Shown: piece by piece, positions 63,387 to 64,000 of the stretch
Position numbering within the stretch: position 1 is the first letter of the stretch
Layout: each line of letters begins with the position of its first letter
Assembly (NCBI RefSeq): GCF_009674885.1
Contig: NZ_WKKA01000001.1
Span: 496,001-560,000 of the forward strand
DNA length: 64,000 bases
Origin: Paracoccus sp. S-4012
GTDB taxonomy: Bacteria; Pseudomonadota; Alphaproteobacteria; Rhodobacterales; Rhodobacteraceae
Reading direction: 5' to 3'
Position numbers and translations under genes: made by a program
Notes under the pieces: generated by a model
What the model was told of the DNA's origin: nothing
What the model saw: only the letters and a program-made list of their open reading frames with translations
The model's database searches: none

Positions 63387-64000
63387 ATGACGGACACGCC
63401 CGCGATCGAGCTGGAGGGGGTCTGGAAGATCTTCGGCCCGCGCGAGCAGGAGGCGCTGACCGCCGCTCGCGCCGGGCTCTCCAAGGCCGAGGTCCTGCAG
63501 CGCTACAACTGCGTCGTGGGCGTGGCCGATGCGACGGTGCGGGTTGCGACCGGCGAGATCTTCTGCGTCATGGGCCTCTCGGGCTCGGGCAAGTCGACGC
63601 TCGTGCGCCACGTCAACCGCCTGCTGGAGCCGACCGCCGGGGCCGTGCGGGTGATGGGCGAGGACATGCTGGCGAAGCCCCCCGCCGCGCTGCGCGCCGC
63701 GCGGGCCGCGCGGATCGGCATGGTGTTCCAGCATTTCGGCCTGATGCCGCACCGCACCGTGCGCGAGAACGTGGCCCTGCCGCTGGAGATCCAGGGCGCG
63801 AGCCTCAGGCAGCGTTTCGACAGCGCCGAGGGCGCGCTCGCCAAGGTCGGGCTGGCGGACTGGGGCGACCGCCTCCCAGCCGCGCTCTCGGGCGGCATGC
63901 AGCAGCGCGTTGGCCTTGCCCGCGCTTTGGCCGCCGACCCGCCGATCCTGCTGATGGACGAACCCTTCAGCGCCCTCGACCCGCTGATCCGCCGCCAGTT
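63387..64000 (+). CDS. Glycine-betaine/proline ABC transporter ATP-binding protein, 5' part
   Basis: This gene runs off the window; 204 full codons are visible. It matches the ProV/OpuAA ATPase: an N-terminal insertion [17 protein letters not shown] typical of betaine ATPases, Walker [10 protein letters not shown] near 63-71, signature [15 protein letters not shown] near 169-183 and Walker [14 protein letters not shown] near 190-202. It energises betaine import with the preceding binding protein; the permease gene is expected next. Confidence 0.93.
   Translation, partial: MTDTPAIELEGVWKIFGPREQEALTAARAGLSKAEVLQRYNCVVGVADATVRVATGEIFCVMGLSGSGKSTLVRHVNRLLEPTAGAVRVMGEDMLAKPPAALRAARAARIGMVFQHFGLMPHRTVRENVALPLEIQGASLRQRFDSAEGALAKVGLADWGDRLPAALSGGMQQRVGLARALAADPPILLMDEPFSALDPLIRRQ

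Overview
The window is very GC-rich, densely packed and almost entirely coding. It fits a Rhodobacterales alphaproteobacterium (Paracoccaceae/Roseobacteraceae type). Pointers are the aerobic cobaltochelatase genes cobS and cobT, the mce-DUF1467 pair, carA divergent from a YqeY gene, a Bpt-type leucyl-transferase, and two boxes matching the alphaproteobacterial CtrA consensus TTAA-N7-TTAA. I see no rRNA or tRNA gene, CRISPR array, insertion sequence or prophage. No stretch longer than 300 bases lacks a gene; the largest gaps are about 210 bases (14784-14992 and 21169-21375).

1-24300 is mostly housekeeping. It holds the end of a leucyl aminopeptidase, an NlpC/P60 peptidase, truB, a divergent kynurenine formamidase-like/kynureninase pair, nagK-nagA, a MATE pump, a stand-alone Lrp-type ligand-binding domain, rsfS (apparently starting at CTG) with rlmH, an MFS carrier, and a small glycan locus that includes a bacterial GT29 (sialyltransferase-fold) protein. 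cobS and cobT follow, split by a redox-looking HxlR/FMN-reductase pair and two exported proteins. Then come DUF2945, DUF488, an M24 aminopeptidase, an FAD-linked oxidase, a GH25 lipoprotein and a CPBP membrane protein.

24259-33540 carries cfa and then two nearly identical aspS genes (11 differences in 590 residues). They bracket a DUF1800-DUF1501 export pair and a type III polyketide synthase with an isoprenylcysteine-methyltransferase-like partner.

33540-52650 contains a GNAT enzyme, a response regulator behind a perfect CtrA box, mce, a nitroreductase, small conserved proteins, an M48 lipoprotein, ilvIH, bpt, glnE, a GT2 synthase with a GspE/MshEN-like N-terminus (also behind a CtrA-like box), carA, yqeY, apt, a flavin reductase and an ftsH paralogue.

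52650-64000 is the most interesting block: a divergent locus apparently for catabolism of a quaternary ammonium compound. A LysR regulator, an MttB-like corrinoid methyltransferase and a class III aminotransferase face two consecutive dimethylglycine/sarcosine-dehydrogenase-like flavoproteins, a sulfotransferase-like protein and a glycine-betaine-type ABC importer that runs off the end. The set would suffice, in principle, to import a trimethylammonium compound, remove three methyl groups one at a time and then remove the amino group.
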